Of a DNA stretch of 50,555 bases, positions 17,570 to 26,664 are shown in pieces. The translations under genes were made by a program, and so were the position numbers. The notes under the pieces were generated by a model, which saw nothing but the letters and a program-made list of their open reading frames with translations, ran no database searches and was not told where the DNA came from. The stretch is from assembly GCA_947259115.1 (NCBI GenBank), contig CAMYKS010000016.1, positions 1 through 50,555 on the forward strand, written 5' to 3'. Numbering within the stretch: the first letter of the stretch is position 1; each line of letters begins with the position of its first letter. Origin of the DNA: an uncultured Desulfobulbaceae bacterium (GTDB lineage Bacteria > Desulfobacterota > Desulfobulbia > Desulfobulbales > BM004).

Positions 17570-17773
17570 ATGGTACTTACTATTTCAGGCATAATGCTGA
17601 TGTTCTTCGGATTGGTAGTCAGCATCGTTTTCTGGATACCCAGTATATTTGACAGGAACAAGATTCGAGAAGTGATGGGTAAACGCTACCCACTTGTTTA
17701 TGTGGTCTATATTGCCAATGGGCCGATGCTTTTTCTCTTCGGACTTTTGCTTGTCATCTGGCCGAAAGTTTGA
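17570..17773 (+). CDS. small two-helix membrane protein
   Basis: A 67-residue protein with two clear hydrophobic segments: ~residues 2-24 and ~45-65, separated by a basic loop (DRNKIREVMGKRYPL). ATG 17570 is preferred; GTAGGG about 10 bases upstream could serve as ribosome site, and the longer TTG start at 17534 would add an unlikely polar N-terminus. It lies 42 bases after the repeat protein and may share its transcript. Family unknown. Confidence 0.5.
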   Translation: MVLTISGIMLMFFGLVVSIVFWIPSIFDRNKIREVMGKRYPLVYVVYIANGPMLFLFGLLLVIWPKV

Positions 17774-17930
17774 TGTCGTGATATTTTTTTTACAACCATG
17801 TGGTGGAAAAAAATATTTTTATGCTTATATATACAGCAGAGGATAATATTACAGAAAAATTTTTCGGAATAGGAACTTAACAGGAAACACCATGGGTAGC
17901 TGACAAAGAAAACAAGTATCTCCGGACGAG

Positions 17931-18017
17931 ATGCATAAAATATGGATTGCGGTAAAGCCTATTGTTTTAGGGATAGTGGGATTTTGTTTTTTTGTCTGGC
18001 TGGTTTATCAGCTGTGA
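17931..18017 (+). CDS. possible 28-residue single-helix membrane peptide
   Basis: An ATG frame too short for usual ORF lists. It encodes a basic N-terminus (MHKIW), one Lys-Pro, then about 18 hydrophobic residues and a short polar end (VYQL), i.e. one membrane helix. A strong hairpin terminator begins 39 bases after its stop on this strand, which supports transcription to this point. The ribosome site is poor (GGACGAG directly before the ATG). The rest of 17774-18056 holds nothing I can name. Confidence 0.35.
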   Translation: MHKIWIAVKPIVLGIVGFCFFVWLVYQL

Positions 18018-18056
18018 AAAAACAGCAGTTGGAAATTATTTTCTTTCACGCAATAT

Positions 18057-18094
18057 AAAAGCCGTACACCAGGTTATTGGGATGTACGGCTTTT
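18057..18094. terminator. bidirectional terminator
   Basis: AAAAGCCGTACA (18057-18068) pairs perfectly with TGTACGGCTTTT (18083-18094) around 14 bases. The A and T tracts on the two sides allow termination in both directions, for the plus-strand small ORF and the minus-strand ParA-like gene. Confidence 0.85.
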
Positions 18095-18125
18095 CATTAT
18101 CCAGCACTAACTTGTTGTTATTATA

Positions 18126-19052
18126 TTACCCCAATAGATTTGGATCTTGGGCGACCTTTCTTACCAGTTCCCTGTAATCCTGGGCTCCGTTGCAACCCGG
18201 TGCATATTCATAGATGGTCTTTCCATAGGCAGGTGCTTCGGACAGCCTTACATTATACCGAATAGGCTGACAAAGCCTTTCACCATAAATCTTGCTTATC
18301 TTATTGAGTATGCGCGAGGTTTTTTTAACCCGCTTATCTTCGAAAGTCGGCAAAATATATTTCAAACCGAGTTCCGGGCGATATTTCTGAATAGCGGAAA
18401 TGGACCGCAGAAACTCACTGAGTCCTTGCAAAGACATGATCTCAAGAGCAACCGGTATCATTAACTCGTTGACATAAAAGAGCACATTTACTGTCAGCGG
18501 GTCCCAACCAGGGGAAGTATCGACAACGACGAAATCAAAAATCTTGTCCACAGGTTTCAACGCTTCACTGACAGTCATCTCGCCGCCATAATCCTTGCGG
18601 TCTATCATGCGTTTGATTCCTGCAAGAGCCTTACCGCCTGCCAGGAGCCACAGGTTATCCCGGGCCTTGGTCAAACATTCTTTAAGGGAAAGTTCTCCGG
18701 TAACAAGCTCGGTGAGGCCGGCTTTTGGTTTTACACCCAGCATGAAACTGTCCTGTCCCTGGGTGTCTGTGTCAATGAGTAATACCTTAAACCCGGCAAG
18801 TGCCAGGCCGGCAGACAGGTTTATGGAAGTGGTGGATTTGCCGACGCCGCCCTTGCTCAAGGAAACACCAATTTTCCTGGCAACAGTATCACCTTTCTTG
18901 ACAGGTTTCTGTTTCCTTTCCTCGACCGGTCTTTTTATATTAAGCGCAAAGGACTGTCCACAGCTTGTGCAGCGGGCCTTTGTCGCATTGGCAGGAATCT
19001 TTTTTTCGTCAATTGTATGCTTTTTTTTGCAGTGGGGACAAATGACAAGCAT
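18126..19052 (-). CDS. ParA/MinD-like ATPase with N-terminal zinc ribbon
   Basis: 308 residues. Residues 1-~35 form an MJ0042-type zinc ribbon (CPHCKKKH ... CTSCGQSF, two CxxC). A linker of ~25 basic residues follows, then a ParA-type deviant Walker A (SKGGVGKSTTSINL, ~69-82), the TDTQGQ segment (~106) and the VVDTSPGWDP Walker B (~185). ParA/MinD ATPases position DNA or protein cargo by ATP-dependent dimerisation on nucleoid or membrane. No parB or parS is seen, and PilZ and a small unknown protein follow upstream in the same direction, so cargo other than the chromosome is likely. A GGAGG ribosome site precedes the ATG. Confidence 0.85.
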   Translation of the reverse strand: MLVICPHCKKKHTIDEKKIPANATKARCTSCGQSFALNIKRPVEERKQKPVKKGDTVARKIGVSLSKGGVGKSTTSINLSAGLALAGFKVLLIDTDTQGQDSFMLGVKPKAGLTELVTGELSLKECLTKARDNLWLLAGGKALAGIKRMIDRKDYGGEMTVSEALKPVDKIFDFVVVDTSPGWDPLTVNVLFYVNELMIPVALEIMSLQGLSEFLRSISAIQKYRPELGLKYILPTFEDKRVKKTSRILNKISKIYGERLCQPIRYNVRLSEAPAYGKTIYEYAPGCNGAQDYRELVRKVAQDPNLLG

Positions 19053-19102
19053 TCTACCGCCTCCAAATATTTGAGTTATTATAGCGCAGCGATCCTATCA
19101 GT

Positions 19103-19540
19103 TCAGTTTCGTGTTTTCTGCATTAAAGTGCGTATCAATCTGCTATTTTTTCCCTTAATTGCAAATTCCTGCAAGATCATGGCAAGGGACTGATTCACAA
19201 TTTCTGACTTTGATATTTTGAATTGTAAATCTTCAGGCATAAGCGAACGGATGGTCATTTGGGCCATGTTTAAATTTTCAGAAACCTCTTGGGATAAATA
19301 ATGTGTAGTTTTTAACTTTCTTTTTTGGGTGTTGATTGCGGCAAAAGTAACCTTTTTTGTCTTTGTCGGCAGGTTGTTGTTTTTAACAGGAGATTTTTTT
19401 GAAGGCACACCTTCGACTAATCTCTTTAATGCATTAAGCTCTTTTTTGCTAATAATACCTTCAGATGATTTGCCTACGAGCAAATCGTAAAGTACATCAT
19501 GTTTCTTGCTTTTTGATAGATTAAAAAAATTATGATTCAT
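19103..19540 (-). CDS. small basic protein between parA-like and pilZ genes, unknown
   Basis: 145 residues, rich in Lys. Residues ~1-50 look helical; ~50-75 are a Lys/Thr-rich linker; the C-terminal part (~75-145, TTHYLSQEVSENLN... KSEIVNQSLAMILQEF) has the feel of a ribbon-helix-helix or helical adaptor: a strand-like TTHYL, then two helices. That layout is what one expects for the DNA- or cargo-binding partner of a ParA ATPase, but the assignment is inference. It lies 50 bases upstream of the ATPase and 52 downstream of the PilZ gene on the same strand. Confidence 0.55.
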   Translation of the reverse strand: MNHNFFNLSKSKKHDVLYDLLVGKSSEGIISKKELNALKRLVEGVPSKKSPVKNNNLPTKTKKVTFAAINTQKRKLKTTHYLSQEVSENLNMAQMTIRSLMPEDLQFKISKSEIVNQSLAMILQEFAIKGKNSRLIRTLMQKTRN

Positions 19541-19592
19541 TGGGCACCAGAATTAATTAAAATCGCATAATTTAATGCAATAATGGTGCCAA

Positions 19593-19946
19593 TTACTCTT
19601 CATTGAATATTTTTACCCGCCAGGATTGCAGGTATTCCAGTAATTTTGCTTTGGTCTTCTTATCAAAATTCGTAAATTCTATGCCGCAGAGAAATTCTTC
19701 TGGTCCCGAAGGGCTGATATGGACGACTTTTCCCTGGAGGTCATGAACCATACCTTCAATTTTCAGTTCAATCGGCAATTCGTCTTCCACTGAAATAAAG
19801 ATATCCTCGGGGCTTAACCGAATTCCAATACCGCTGTCGCCGACGTCTATTACCTCGTATGGGACATTATTAATCTTGATGGAAACGTCGTCATTGCCCG
19901 TGACGCTGATTCTAAAATATTTCCGCATAATTTCTTGCAAATCCAT
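19593..19946 (-). CDS. PilZ-domain protein
   Basis: 117 residues, a single PilZ-like domain. After a short helix (MDLQEIMRKYFRIS), strands with VIDVGDSGIGIRL (the D/NxSxxG-type turn, ~residues 35-47) and a late GIEFTNFDKKTKAKL segment are typical. PilZ domains bind cyclic di-GMP; here the first arginine pair (RxxxR) is incomplete (only Arg9 and Arg13-like spacing is not kept), so binding is not certain. AGGAGA precedes the ATG. It heads the three-gene minus-strand set with the ParA-like ATPase. Confidence 0.7.
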   Translation of the reverse strand: MDLQEIMRKYFRISVTGNDDVSIKINNVPYEVIDVGDSGIGIRLSPEDIFISVEDELPIELKIEGMVHDLQGKVVHISPSGPEEFLCGIEFTNFDKKTKAKLLEYLQSWRVKIFNEE

Positions 19947-20109
19947 AATTTTCTCCTGAGTTGGTTTGGGCTTGCAAACATGTTGCCAGAGAAATAAAGA
20001 ATATCACATTGCATATTACACTTTGATTACAGGATGATAAACTTTTTTTTTCATTTTATGACAAGCCATGTCTATTAGAAGCGAATCTTTCGCCTTTTGC
20101 ATTTGGCAA

Positions 20110-21153
20110 TCAGGAAATCATTTTTCCAGCCAGCTGGCCGCAGGCCGCTGAAATATCGGCTCCCCGGCTGGAGCGGACCAGTACCGTGTATCCCGCTTTC
20201 CAGAGTGTTTTCTGAAAAAGTTCAATTGTCTTATCCGCAGGGCGCCGGAAGGGAAGTCCTGCTGATTCATTATAAGGCAGCAGGTTGATTTTGCATGGTA
20301 TTCCTTTAAGCTTATGTGCCAGCATTGCAGCATCAGCTTCAGCATCATTGAGGTCCCTGATAAGAATATATTCAAACATGATGCGTTTGCGTTTGGGCAT
20401 GGGGAAGTTCCTGCAGGCCTCAAGCACTTCATCCACCGGGTATTTTTTATTGATGGGCATTAATTGTGATCGTATTGAATCATTTACGGAATGTAGGGAG
20501 ACCGCCAGATTTACCTTTGTTGTCTGCCCCAGTTCTATGATTTTCGGCACCAGACCGCAGGTTGATACGGTGATCCTGCGCTCGGAAAAATCCAGGCCGC
20601 GCTGTTCGGTAAGAATATCAAGGGCAACTAAAAGATTATCGAAATTTGCCAGGGGTTCACCCATTCCCATGAAGACTATATTGTTTAATCCCGGGGTGGC
20701 ATCAGTGGTCGCATTGAGCCAGTCCCGGGCCCTGATGACTTGGCCGACAATTTCTCCCGGGGTTAAGTTGCGTTTGAACCCAATACCACCGGTCAGGCAG
20801 AATTCACAGCCCATGGCACATCCTACCTGGACTGAGACACAGAGCGTATTCCGTTCTTCATCAGGGATAAGCACGGCCTCGATGTAATTATCATCCTTAA
20901 GTTTAAAGCCGAATTTGGCTGTGCCATCATTTGAGCGCTCAATCTCAGCTATTTGCGGCCAGGCAAAACTTGCCCGGGCTGCAAGGCTTTCACGCAGATC
21001 CTTGGGGAGATCAGTCATATTTGAAAAATCAGTAACATTGGGCCGGTAAAGCCAGGCGAAAACCTGAGTGCCTCTGAATTTCGGTAATCCCAGGCTTACA
21101 AGAAAATCAGTCAATTGCGGCAGGGATAGATTGGTGAGGTCCGTTTTATTCAT
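20110..21153 (-). CDS. rlmN: dual-specificity RNA methyltransferase RlmN
   Basis: 347 residues, the usual RlmN length. It is a radical SAM enzyme that methylates C2 of A2503 in 23S rRNA and A37 in some tRNAs. The cluster motif is CAMGCEFC (CxxxCxxC, ~111-118). Also visible are GMGEPLANFDN, the VSLHSVNDSIRSQLMPINKKYP segment and the C-terminal catalytic cysteine in SSRGADISAACGQL. It starts 8 bases after the preceding radical SAM gene and is the last gene of the minus-strand run. Confidence 0.96.
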   Translation of the reverse strand: MNKTDLTNLSLPQLTDFLVSLGLPKFRGTQVFAWLYRPNVTDFSNMTDLPKDLRESLAARASFAWPQIAEIERSNDGTAKFGFKLKDDNYIEAVLIPDEERNTLCVSVQVGCAMGCEFCLTGGIGFKRNLTPGEIVGQVIRARDWLNATTDATPGLNNIVFMGMGEPLANFDNLLVALDILTEQRGLDFSERRITVSTCGLVPKIIELGQTTKVNLAVSLHSVNDSIRSQLMPINKKYPVDEVLEACRNFPMPKRKRIMFEYILIRDLNDAEADAAMLAHKLKGIPCKINLLPYNESAGLPFRRPADKTIELFQKTLWKAGYTVLVRSSRGADISAACGQLAGKMIS

Positions 21154-21160
21154 AAGGCAA

Positions 21161-22030
21161 TCAGAGAGCTCTCAGGTATTCAGCTTTGAGATTTTGCCTG
21201 CCGGCAAGCCCATCTGCAATTGTTTGCAGTATCCCTTCCTTATCCTTTGCCAGTCTGCCTGCGATTGGCAGATAGTTTGAGGCATGGTTAGCCTGAAACT
21301 GAACCCTTTCAAGAGTAATGGATTGCACCAGTATCTTGAGTTCTTCAAGGAGCATTTTCTGGTCAGGCAGCTGGAAAATCCCAGCGCGCACTTCATTGCA
21401 CAAAGGGGTATTTTCAAGAAGCATCAAGGTTAAGGCAGCTATCTGATTCGGCCTCATGCTTGTCAGCACCCGGCCTGTTTCCCTTGCATGGAGCTGGGAT
21501 TGCGACAAACCTGCAATGCCAAGCAGGACAGTGACCGACAAGAAAAGACCCGCATCACGAACCATTGCAGCAGCTGTAATCATCTGCTCTGCGTTGACAC
21601 CTTTTCTAATACTTTTCAGGGTGGGATCGTGGCCGCTCTCAAGCCCCATATAGACCCTGTGCAAGCCAAGCTCTTTGAGTCTTTTTAGTTCATCAACCGT
21701 TTTTCTGAGAATACTTTTCGTGTTGCCGTAAAGGCTGATGCGGTTAACCCATGGAAGATTTTGCCTGATAGCGGAAAAAATTTCCACCAGCCTGGGAGTA
21801 GGGATGATCAGGGCATCTCCATCGGCGAGGAATACCCTTTTTTGTTTTTTGCAATAGCGGGCCGCAAATGCAATATCGTCATTTACGGTTGCAGCGTCCT
21901 TGATACGAAACCTGACGCCCTTGTAGGCTCCGCAGAATGTACATTTGTTGTGTGAACAACCAACGGAAACCTGCAGGATAATAGAGTTTGCCTCGCTGGG
22001 AGGGCGGATTATGTTGCCTTCGTAATGCAT
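21161..22030 (-). CDS. radical SAM protein with CX4CX2C cluster motif
   Basis: About 289 residues from ATG 22030 (MHYEGNIIRPPSEAN); an in-frame TTG at 22072 would add 14 residues. The cluster motif GCSHNKCTFCG has CX4CX2C spacing, not the common CX3CX2C, as known for a group of B12-independent Elp3-like radical SAM proteins of unknown function. RVFLADGDALI, the GLHRVYMGLESGHD strand and GLFLSVTVLLGI fit the barrel. The reaction is unknown. It sits between serC and rlmN on one apparent transcript. Confidence 0.8.
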   Translation of the reverse strand: MHYEGNIIRPPSEANSIILQVSVGCSHNKCTFCGAYKGVRFRIKDAATVNDDIAFAARYCKKQKRVFLADGDALIIPTPRLVEIFSAIRQNLPWVNRISLYGNTKSILRKTVDELKRLKELGLHRVYMGLESGHDPTLKSIRKGVNAEQMITAAAMVRDAGLFLSVTVLLGIAGLSQSQLHARETGRVLTSMRPNQIAALTLMLLENTPLCNEVRAGIFQLPDQKMLLEELKILVQSITLERVQFQANHASNYLPIAGRLAKDKEGILQTIADGLAGRQNLKAEYLRAL

Positions 22031-22131
22031 GGTATTGTTAACCCGAATAATTAAAGAGCATAAAAAACCCAATTGTATGGAAATGAAATCTTTATTTAAT
22101 CCAATGGTCCGACAATCCCAGGATTAGCAAA

Positions 22132-23214
22132 TCAACCGTTGTTCTTGGCAAACTCCTCCATGAAGCGCACCAGCTTTTCGACGCCCGCGCGTGGAAAGGC
22201 ATTATAAATGGAAGCGCGGCACCCTCCAACAGAGCGGTGTCCTTTGAGACCGTCAAGGGACTGAGCTGTAGCCTCCTTGACAAATTTTGCTTCAAGTTCA
22301 GGGGTGGGCAGATTAAAGGTGATATTCATCAGAGAACGGGAATCCTTCCGGGCATGTCCCCTATAGAAGCTGCTTCCATCAATGGCCTGGTAGAGGAGGG
22401 CACCCTTGTCCTGATTCATTTTTTCAATGACAGGCAGTCCCCCCATTGCATGAAGCCACTTCAGAACCAGCCCCATGGCATAAATGGCAAAGCATGGCGG
22501 AGTATTGAACATTGAGCCTTTGTCCGCATGGGTCTTATAACGGAACATGGTGGGAATATTTTCCAGAGTTCTGTCGAGAAGGTCTTCGCGGATAATAACC
22601 ACAGTGCAGCCTGCAGGACCCATATTCTTCTGGGCTCCGGCGAAAATCAGGCCGAAGCGGCTTACATCAATCGGTCGTGACAGAATATCCGAGGACATGT
22701 CGCAAACCAGCACCTTATCCGTTTCCGGCATGCTCTGGAACTGGGTGCCGAATATGGTGTTATTGGAAACAAAGTACAGGTATTCAGCCCCAGGAGGTAT
22801 GGTGTAATCAGCGCCAGAGGGCACCCTGTCAAAATTGGTGTCTTCACTGCTATAGGCGACATCAACAGTGCCAAAATACTTTGCCTCCTTGATCGCCTTT
22901 TTAGCCCAGGTTCCGGTATTGAGGTAAGAGGCTGTTTTCCCTGGCCCGAGTAAATTCATCGGCACCATGGCAAACTGTGTCGAGGCTCCGCCCTGCAGGA
23001 AAAGAACCTTGTAGTTCTGTGGAATGGACAGCAGTTGACGGAGCAGCGCTTCACATTGGTCAACAACCCCGATGAATTCCTTGCTGCGATGGCTCATCTC
23101 AATGAGCCCTATTCCCCTGTCATTGAAGTTGACGATATCTTTTGCAGCCTGGACCAGGACCTCGTAGGGCAGGGTGGCAGGACCGGGGCTGAAATTGTAG
23201 ATGCGGTCAGGCAT
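22132..23214 (-). CDS. serC: phosphoserine aminotransferase
   Basis: 360 residues, full length. This PLP enzyme makes 3-phosphoserine from 3-phosphohydroxypyruvate and glutamate for serine synthesis and also serves pyridoxal synthesis in some bacteria. Signatures are NFSPGPATLP at the N-terminus, FLQGGASTQF (~75), FAGAQKNMGPAG with the PLP lysine (~190-200), and the C-terminal GHRSVGGCRASIYNA. GGAGG lies about 10 bases upstream of the ATG. It is flanked by trmL and the radical SAM gene on the same strand. Confidence 0.97.
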   Translation of the reverse strand: MPDRIYNFSPGPATLPYEVLVQAAKDIVNFNDRGIGLIEMSHRSKEFIGVVDQCEALLRQLLSIPQNYKVLFLQGGASTQFAMVPMNLLGPGKTASYLNTGTWAKKAIKEAKYFGTVDVAYSSEDTNFDRVPSGADYTIPPGAEYLYFVSNNTIFGTQFQSMPETDKVLVCDMSSDILSRPIDVSRFGLIFAGAQKNMGPAGCTVVIIREDLLDRTLENIPTMFRYKTHADKGSMFNTPPCFAIYAMGLVLKWLHAMGGLPVIEKMNQDKGALLYQAIDGSSFYRGHARKDSRSLMNITFNLPTPELEAKFVKEATAQSLDGLKGHRSVGGCRASIYNAFPRAGVEKLVRFMEEFAKNNG

Positions 23215-23279
23215 GGGATATATCCTCCATAATGTGGTTTACATGTGAACAGCCGGGAAGGCGTACAGGGTAGTGAGTT

Positions 23280-23750
23280 CTACCATATAGTCTGCTGGCG
23301 CAGGGCCTCGTAAAGTACAATGCCGGTGGCATTGGCCAGATTAAGGCTTCTGATTTTCCGGTTGCTCATGGGTATTGTATAACAGCGGTCTATATACAGC
23401 CTTATGACCTCTTCCGGCAAGCCTTTCGTCTCTCTGCCGAAAATTAGAAAATCACCCGGCTTGAATTGTGCCTTGGTGTATGGCTGCCCTGTTTTCTTGG
23501 TAAAAAAATATAATTTTTTTTCGTCCTGGGCTGATAAGAAAACATCGAAGTTTTCCCAGTATTTGATTTGTACATATTTCCAGTAATCAAGTCCTGCCCG
23601 TTTCAAGTGTTTGTCATCGGTGCTGAATCCCAGCGGTTTCACAAGATGAAGCACAGTGTCGGTTGCGCCGCACAGCCTCGCTATGGTTCCGGTATTAGGA
23701 GGGATCTCTGGCTCCACGAGCACAACGTTGAATGGGGCAATAGGCAACAT
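23280..23750 (-). CDS. trmL: tRNA (cytidine/uridine-2'-O)-methyltransferase TrmL
   Basis: 156 residues, matching the minimal SPOUT enzyme that 2'-O-methylates position 34 of leucine tRNAs. The typical motifs are present: VLVEPEIPPNTGTIARLC at the N-terminus, FLIFGRETKGLPEEV (~95-110) and PMSNRKIRSLNLANATGIVLYEA (~128-150). It starts 8 bases after the M23 peptidase gene, so the two are probably translated from one mRNA. Confidence 0.96.
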   Translation of the reverse strand: MLPIAPFNVVLVEPEIPPNTGTIARLCGATDTVLHLVKPLGFSTDDKHLKRAGLDYWKYVQIKYWENFDVFLSAQDEKKLYFFTKKTGQPYTKAQFKPGDFLIFGRETKGLPEEVIRLYIDRCYTIPMSNRKIRSLNLANATGIVLYEALRQQTIW

Positions 23751-23758
23751 TGAAGGTT

Positions 23759-25141
23759 TTACAGAAAAGAAATCGTATTATTTCCGGACAGGGTTACGTT
23801 CTTAACCTGCAATATTTTGCCGTTCGTTTTTGAGTTGAAAAGTTCGGCAGTCCTGGAGCTTGCTTTGAGAAAAAGAGCCAATTCATCATCCTGCAGTACA
23901 GTTTTTGCCTTGAATTTAATGGAGAATGGATTCCTGAAAACACCGTTGTACTTGATACGATAATCAAGATGGGGCCCTGTTGAAATGCCGGTGGAGCCCA
24001 CATAGCCGATAATATCTTTTTGGGCTACGGAACTGCCGTTTTTCAGCCCTTTTTTATAGCCGTTCAAATGGCCGTAATAAGTCTTGTATCCCCCGTTATG
24101 GTGCAGGATAATTGTTTTGCCGAAACCTCCCTTTCTACCGATATATTCAATTTTGCCATCGGCAGTAGCCAATACCGGCGTACCTTTCGGGGCTGCAAGG
24201 TCTACTCCGAGATGCGGTCTTACTACACCGTCAATCGGGTGCTTGCGTCTCATGGTGAATCGTGATGTTACTCGGCCAAAGGGGATCGGCGACCGGATAA
24301 ACCAGGTTCCCAGAGCCTCTCCATTTTCATCGAAATAGCCCGGAAGAGTGTTTTCAGAAACGAAATGATACCCTTCAAACTTGACATCTTCATTTTGATA
24401 GCGGGCAACAAGAATCTTCCCATAGCCGACAAATGCATCTTCCTTGTAATATTTTTCCACCAGCAGTTCGAATCTGTCTCCAGTCCTGGTTTCCGTGTTG
24501 AAATCAACCTTGGAGGCGAATATATCGGCATAGGCATGGATGAGTTTCGGGTTTTCTCCCAAGGCTGCAAAAGCAGCGTACAGCGACGATTCAATGACTC
24601 CGGCAATTCTTTCAATTCTGCTTTCCAGGTGAACCGCCTGTTTGCTTGCCTGATAGGTACCATCTTCGCCGGGCTCAAGTACATGGAAATCCAGGAGTCC
24701 GGATGCATAAGTTGCCTGGGCAATTGAATTGTTCTGGTCCAAAAAAACTGTAAAGGTGTCACCCGGCTGCAGCATCCTGAAATCAAGGGTTTTGGCAAAG
24801 CCTTTAATTAAATCTGCTCTGACGGTATTTATTAAGTTAAGGCGTATCATTGCCCCATCGAAGCTTTCACCTTGCCGTATTTCCCCGGAAATTTCAGTAT
24901 AATCAGTATAAGAAGTTACTGGTGTTGCCGGGGCTTGGGATGTTTCCGCTGTTACAGCAGAATGTAAATCAGGGATAGGGTTGGGGCTGGAGGCAGTATT
25001 TTGTTTTGTTGCAATTGCTGCAATGGGAGTAGCAATCGCCTTGTGGCTGAGTTCACCATTGGAATGAAGCAGTAAAAGGACGAGTCCAATCCAGAATGTC
25101 AGGCATACAACCAGGCTTGTCAGTATTTTTCCAGATTCCAT
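23759..25141 (-). CDS. M23-family peptidoglycan endopeptidase (MepM-like), membrane anchored
   Basis: 460 residues. One N-terminal membrane helix (~8-26) anchors a long periplasmic part: a Pro/Thr-rich stretch, an OapA/Csd3-like domain (~85-290), then the LytM barrel (~310-430). Zinc-site motif one, HLGVD, is intact. The second motif, usually HLH, reads GPHLDYRI, so Asp stands where the third zinc ligand His is expected. It may still bind metal through Asp or be an EnvC-like regulator. Such proteins open peptide cross-links during wall growth. It is the first gene of the minus-strand run, divergent from lysC. Confidence 0.88.
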   Translation of the reverse strand: MESGKILTSLVVCLTFWIGLVLLLLHSNGELSHKAIATPIAAIATKQNTASSPNPIPDLHSAVTAETSQAPATPVTSYTDYTEISGEIRQGESFDGAMIRLNLINTVRADLIKGFAKTLDFRMLQPGDTFTVFLDQNNSIAQATYASGLLDFHVLEPGEDGTYQASKQAVHLESRIERIAGVIESSLYAAFAALGENPKLIHAYADIFASKVDFNTETRTGDRFELLVEKYYKEDAFVGYGKILVARYQNEDVKFEGYHFVSENTLPGYFDENGEALGTWFIRSPIPFGRVTSRFTMRRKHPIDGVVRPHLGVDLAAPKGTPVLATADGKIEYIGRKGGFGKTIILHHNGGYKTYYGHLNGYKKGLKNGSSVAQKDIIGYVGSTGISTGPHLDYRIKYNGVFRNPFSIKFKAKTVLQDDELALFLKASSRTAELFNSKTNGKILQVKNVTLSGNNTISFL

Positions 25142-25415
25142 AAATAAATGATTGCCATATCACAATTGAAATTTTAATAGTACATACAAAAATTAAAAAC
25201 TCTAGTCTGCATAAATTATTTTTCTGTAAAAAGAATCGTTGTGGTTTTCTAACAACATCTGAATTGTATTACAAGTTTGTTTTTGGGGTGGAAATATAAT
25301 AAACTCGCTATATATAGCAATCCAAACGGAAACAATGTTGCTTTTTTGGTAATAAAGTTTACATTGTGCAGTCTTATGGTTTTACAATTTAATTTCATGC
25401 TGCGTTCATAAATTA
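25142..25415. promoter_or_regulatory. divergent AT-rich promoter region between M23 gene and lysC
   Basis: 274 bases without a gene, very AT-rich. GCTATATATAGC at 25307-25318 is a perfect 12-base palindrome just downstream of a TATAAT-like aatataataaa. I could not fix -35 boxes. Both flanking genes should have their promoters here. Confidence 0.4.
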
Positions 25416-26642
25416 ATGGCATTAATCGTTCAAAAATATGGTGGCACATCGGTCGGCAATCCTGAGAAGATAAAGGCCGTTGCCGAACGGGTTCTCGGTT
25501 ACAGCCGCCAGGGACACGAGATGGTTGTCGTCCTCTCTGCCATGTCAGGTGAAACCGATCGTCTTATTACACTTGCAAATAGTGTGCAAGATCAGCCTGA
25601 CACCCGTGAAATGGATGTTCTGCTTTCAACCGGCGAGCAGGTGACCATATCTCTTTTTGCCATGGCAGTTAAAACTGCGGGGTATGATGCCATCTCTTTT
25701 CTCGGCGACCAGATAAAGATACGCACCAGCAGTATGCACACCAAGGCAAGAATCCAGTCTGTTGATACGGATAAGGTTAAAGGCCATCTTGCGCAAGGCA
25801 GGATTGTAGTTGTCGCAGGCTTCCAGGGGGTTGATGAAAATGGCGATATTACCACCCTGGGAAGGGGTGGATCAGACACAACTGCAGTTGCACTTGCAGC
25901 AGCCCTCAAGGCCGATCAATGCGAAATTTTCACCGATGTCGATGGGGTATATACGACCGATCCCAATATCTGCACTTCAGCCCGTAAGATCGAACGCATC
26001 TCCTATGACGAAATGTTGGAGTTGGCCAGTTTAGGCGCCAAGGTCCTTGATATACGTTCAGTTGGTTTGGCAAAACGCTATAAAGTTCCACTGCATGTCC
26101 GTTCAACATTTGTTGAAACTGAAGGAACATGGGTGGTTGAGGAGGACAAAGCAATGGAATCCATGTTGGTTTCAGGAGTCACCTATAATAAAAACGAGGC
26201 CCGGTTGACTATTTCCAGGGTACCTGATAAACCCGGTATAGCTTCAAGAATTTTTATGCCCATATCCGATGCCGGTATTGTTGTTGACATGATCATCCAG
26301 AATACCAGGGCCGGGGACCTGACCGACATGACTTTTACAGTGCCACGCACCGATTACAAAAAAGCGCTGGAGATATTGAAAAAGGTTGCCGCGGATATTG
26401 GTGCTGAAGATATCAGTTGTGCCGACGATATTGCCAAGGTTTCCATTGTGGGCGTGGGCATGCGTAACCATTCGGGTATCGCATCCACCATGTTTCATGT
26501 TCTGGCCAATGAGGGCATCAATATCATGATGATCAGCACCTCTGAAATAAAAGTCTCCTGTGTCATAGAAGAAAAATACACGGAACTTGCGGTCAGGGCG
26601 CTGCATGAAGCCTTTGCCCTGGACAAGAAAGACACTCAGTAA
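25416..26642 (+). CDS. lysC: aspartate kinase
   Basis: 408 residues. It phosphorylates aspartate at the head of lysine, threonine, methionine and isoleucine synthesis. The start [16 protein letters not shown] and the [17 protein letters not shown] segment are diagnostic, and two ACT domains follow (~residues 265-400: [30 protein letters not shown]), which carry feedback regulation. There is no obvious ribosome site before ATG 25416. cimA follows after 22 bases, pairing two entry points to isoleucine. Confidence 0.96.
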   Translation: MALIVQKYGGTSVGNPEKIKAVAERVLGYSRQGHEMVVVLSAMSGETDRLITLANSVQDQPDTREMDVLLSTGEQVTISLFAMAVKTAGYDAISFLGDQIKIRTSSMHTKARIQSVDTDKVKGHLAQGRIVVVAGFQGVDENGDITTLGRGGSDTTAVALAAALKADQCEIFTDVDGVYTTDPNICTSARKIERISYDEMLELASLGAKVLDIRSVGLAKRYKVPLHVRSTFVETEGTWVVEEDKAMESMLVSGVTYNKNEARLTISRVPDKPGIASRIFMPISDAGIVVDMIIQNTRAGDLTDMTFTVPRTDYKKALEILKKVAADIGAEDISCADDIAKVSIVGVGMRNHSGIASTMFHVLANEGINIMMISTSEIKVSCVIEEKYTELAVRALHEAFALDKKDTQ

Positions 26643-26664
26643 ACCATTGCATACACGAAATATT

